Part shown: in pieces, positions 6,750 through 6,909 of the stretch | Layout: each line of letters opens with the position of its first letter | Numbering within the stretch: the first letter of the stretch is position 1 | Assembly (NCBI GenBank): GCA_002315875.1 | Contig: DCIL01000001.1 | Coordinates: 1-6,909, forward strand | Direction: 5' to 3' | DNA from: Verrucomicrobia bacterium UBA1727 | Lineage (GTDB): Bacteria; Verrucomicrobiota; Kiritimatiellia; RFP12; UBA1067 | DNA length: 6,909 nt | The notes under the pieces: model-generated | Seen by the model: the letters and a program-made list of their open reading frames with translations, nothing else | Database searches by the model: none | Told to the model about the DNA's origin: nothing | Made by a program: the position numbers and the translations under genes

Positions 6750-6782
6750 AAAAAGACCGCGGGAAAATCCCGCGGCCTTTTT
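6749..6782 (-). terminator. rho-independent terminator after rplL
   Basis: In the minus-strand RNA, GGCCGCGGGA pairs with UCCCGCGGUC around a UUU loop: ten pairs including one G-U. Five A's precede the stem and six U's follow it (6754-6749). On the plus strand the wobble becomes an A-C mismatch and the T-run is five, so it is weaker that way; this and its place 20 nt after the rplL stop show it serves rplL. Confidence 0.9.
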
Positions 6783-6802
6783 GCGAGTAGCAATCAGAAC
6801 GA

Positions 6803-6909
6803 TTACTTGATCTCGACCTCGGCGCCAGCCTTCTTGAGCTGCTCCGCGATCTTCTCGGCCTCGTCCTTGGCAATCGCCTCTTTCACCTTCTTCGGCGCAC
6901 CGTCGACCA
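6803..6909 (-). CDS. rplL: 50S ribosomal protein L7/L12 (partial, C-terminal end only)
   Basis: The frame enters from the right edge and ends at a TAA at 6803-6805. The 34 complete residues begin VDGAPKKVKEAIAKDEAEKI and end in KKAGAEVEIK. This is the last helix-strand portion of the L7/L12 C-terminal domain, whose family ending is typically LVDGAPK-VKEG-----EAE--K--LE-AGA-VE-K. L7/L12 forms the ribosomal stalk that recruits translation GTPases. The N-terminal dimerisation domain and hinge are outside the window. A strong terminator follows, and the next gene is a sialidase-like protein, not rpoB, which follows rplL in most bacteria. Confidence 0.95.
   Translation of the reverse strand, partial: VDGAPKKVKEAIAKDEAEKIAEQLKKAGAEVEIK

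Overview
The window reads as chromosomal DNA from a moderately GC-rich bacterium. All five genes I can support lie on the minus strand, so transcription runs from the right edge to the left. The edges carry two housekeeping translation genes, both cut by the window: the C-terminal end of rplL (ribosomal protein L7/L12) on the right and the first 203 codons of rpsB (ribosomal protein S2) on the left. Between them sit three accessory genes: a four-Asp-box sialidase-like protein, a Y1/HUH (REP-associated type) transposase with a long C-terminal extension, and a very large exported FAD-dependent oxidoreductase. Exported FAD_oxidored-type proteins together with BNR/sialidase proteins suggest the Planctomycetes-Verrucomicrobia-Lentisphaerae-Kiritimatiellae group of polysaccharide degraders. 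That placement is inference from gene content and is tentative.

Layout in transcription order. rplL ends at 6803 and is followed by a strong rho-independent hairpin (6749-6782). The T-tract of that terminator runs directly into an extended -10 promoter (6741-6749), which lies so close to the sialidase ATG (6732) that its mRNA would be leaderless or nearly so. The sialidase gene (4981-6732) ends 48 bases before the transposase gene (3931-4932), which ends 27 bases before the oxidoreductase gene (760-3903). After the oxidoreductase stop come a candidate rpsB promoter, a leader of about 107 nt with a small hairpin, a good Shine-Dalgarno site and the rpsB start. No intergenic gap exceeds 150 bases.

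How the parts may work together. The sialidase-like protein and the exported oxidoreductase would suit sequential breakdown of an extracellular or host glycan, but their substrates cannot be read from sequence. The transposase appears to be wedged between them. The last 75 bases of its reading frame are five 15-bp tandem units, and a related sequence lies just upstream of the gene, so the element may be bounded by REP-like repeats. The features most worth a second look are the element's repeat architecture and extra C-terminal domain, the tandem FAD-domain/HEAT-like protein, the terminator-promoter-leaderless start, and the absence of rpoB after rplL.
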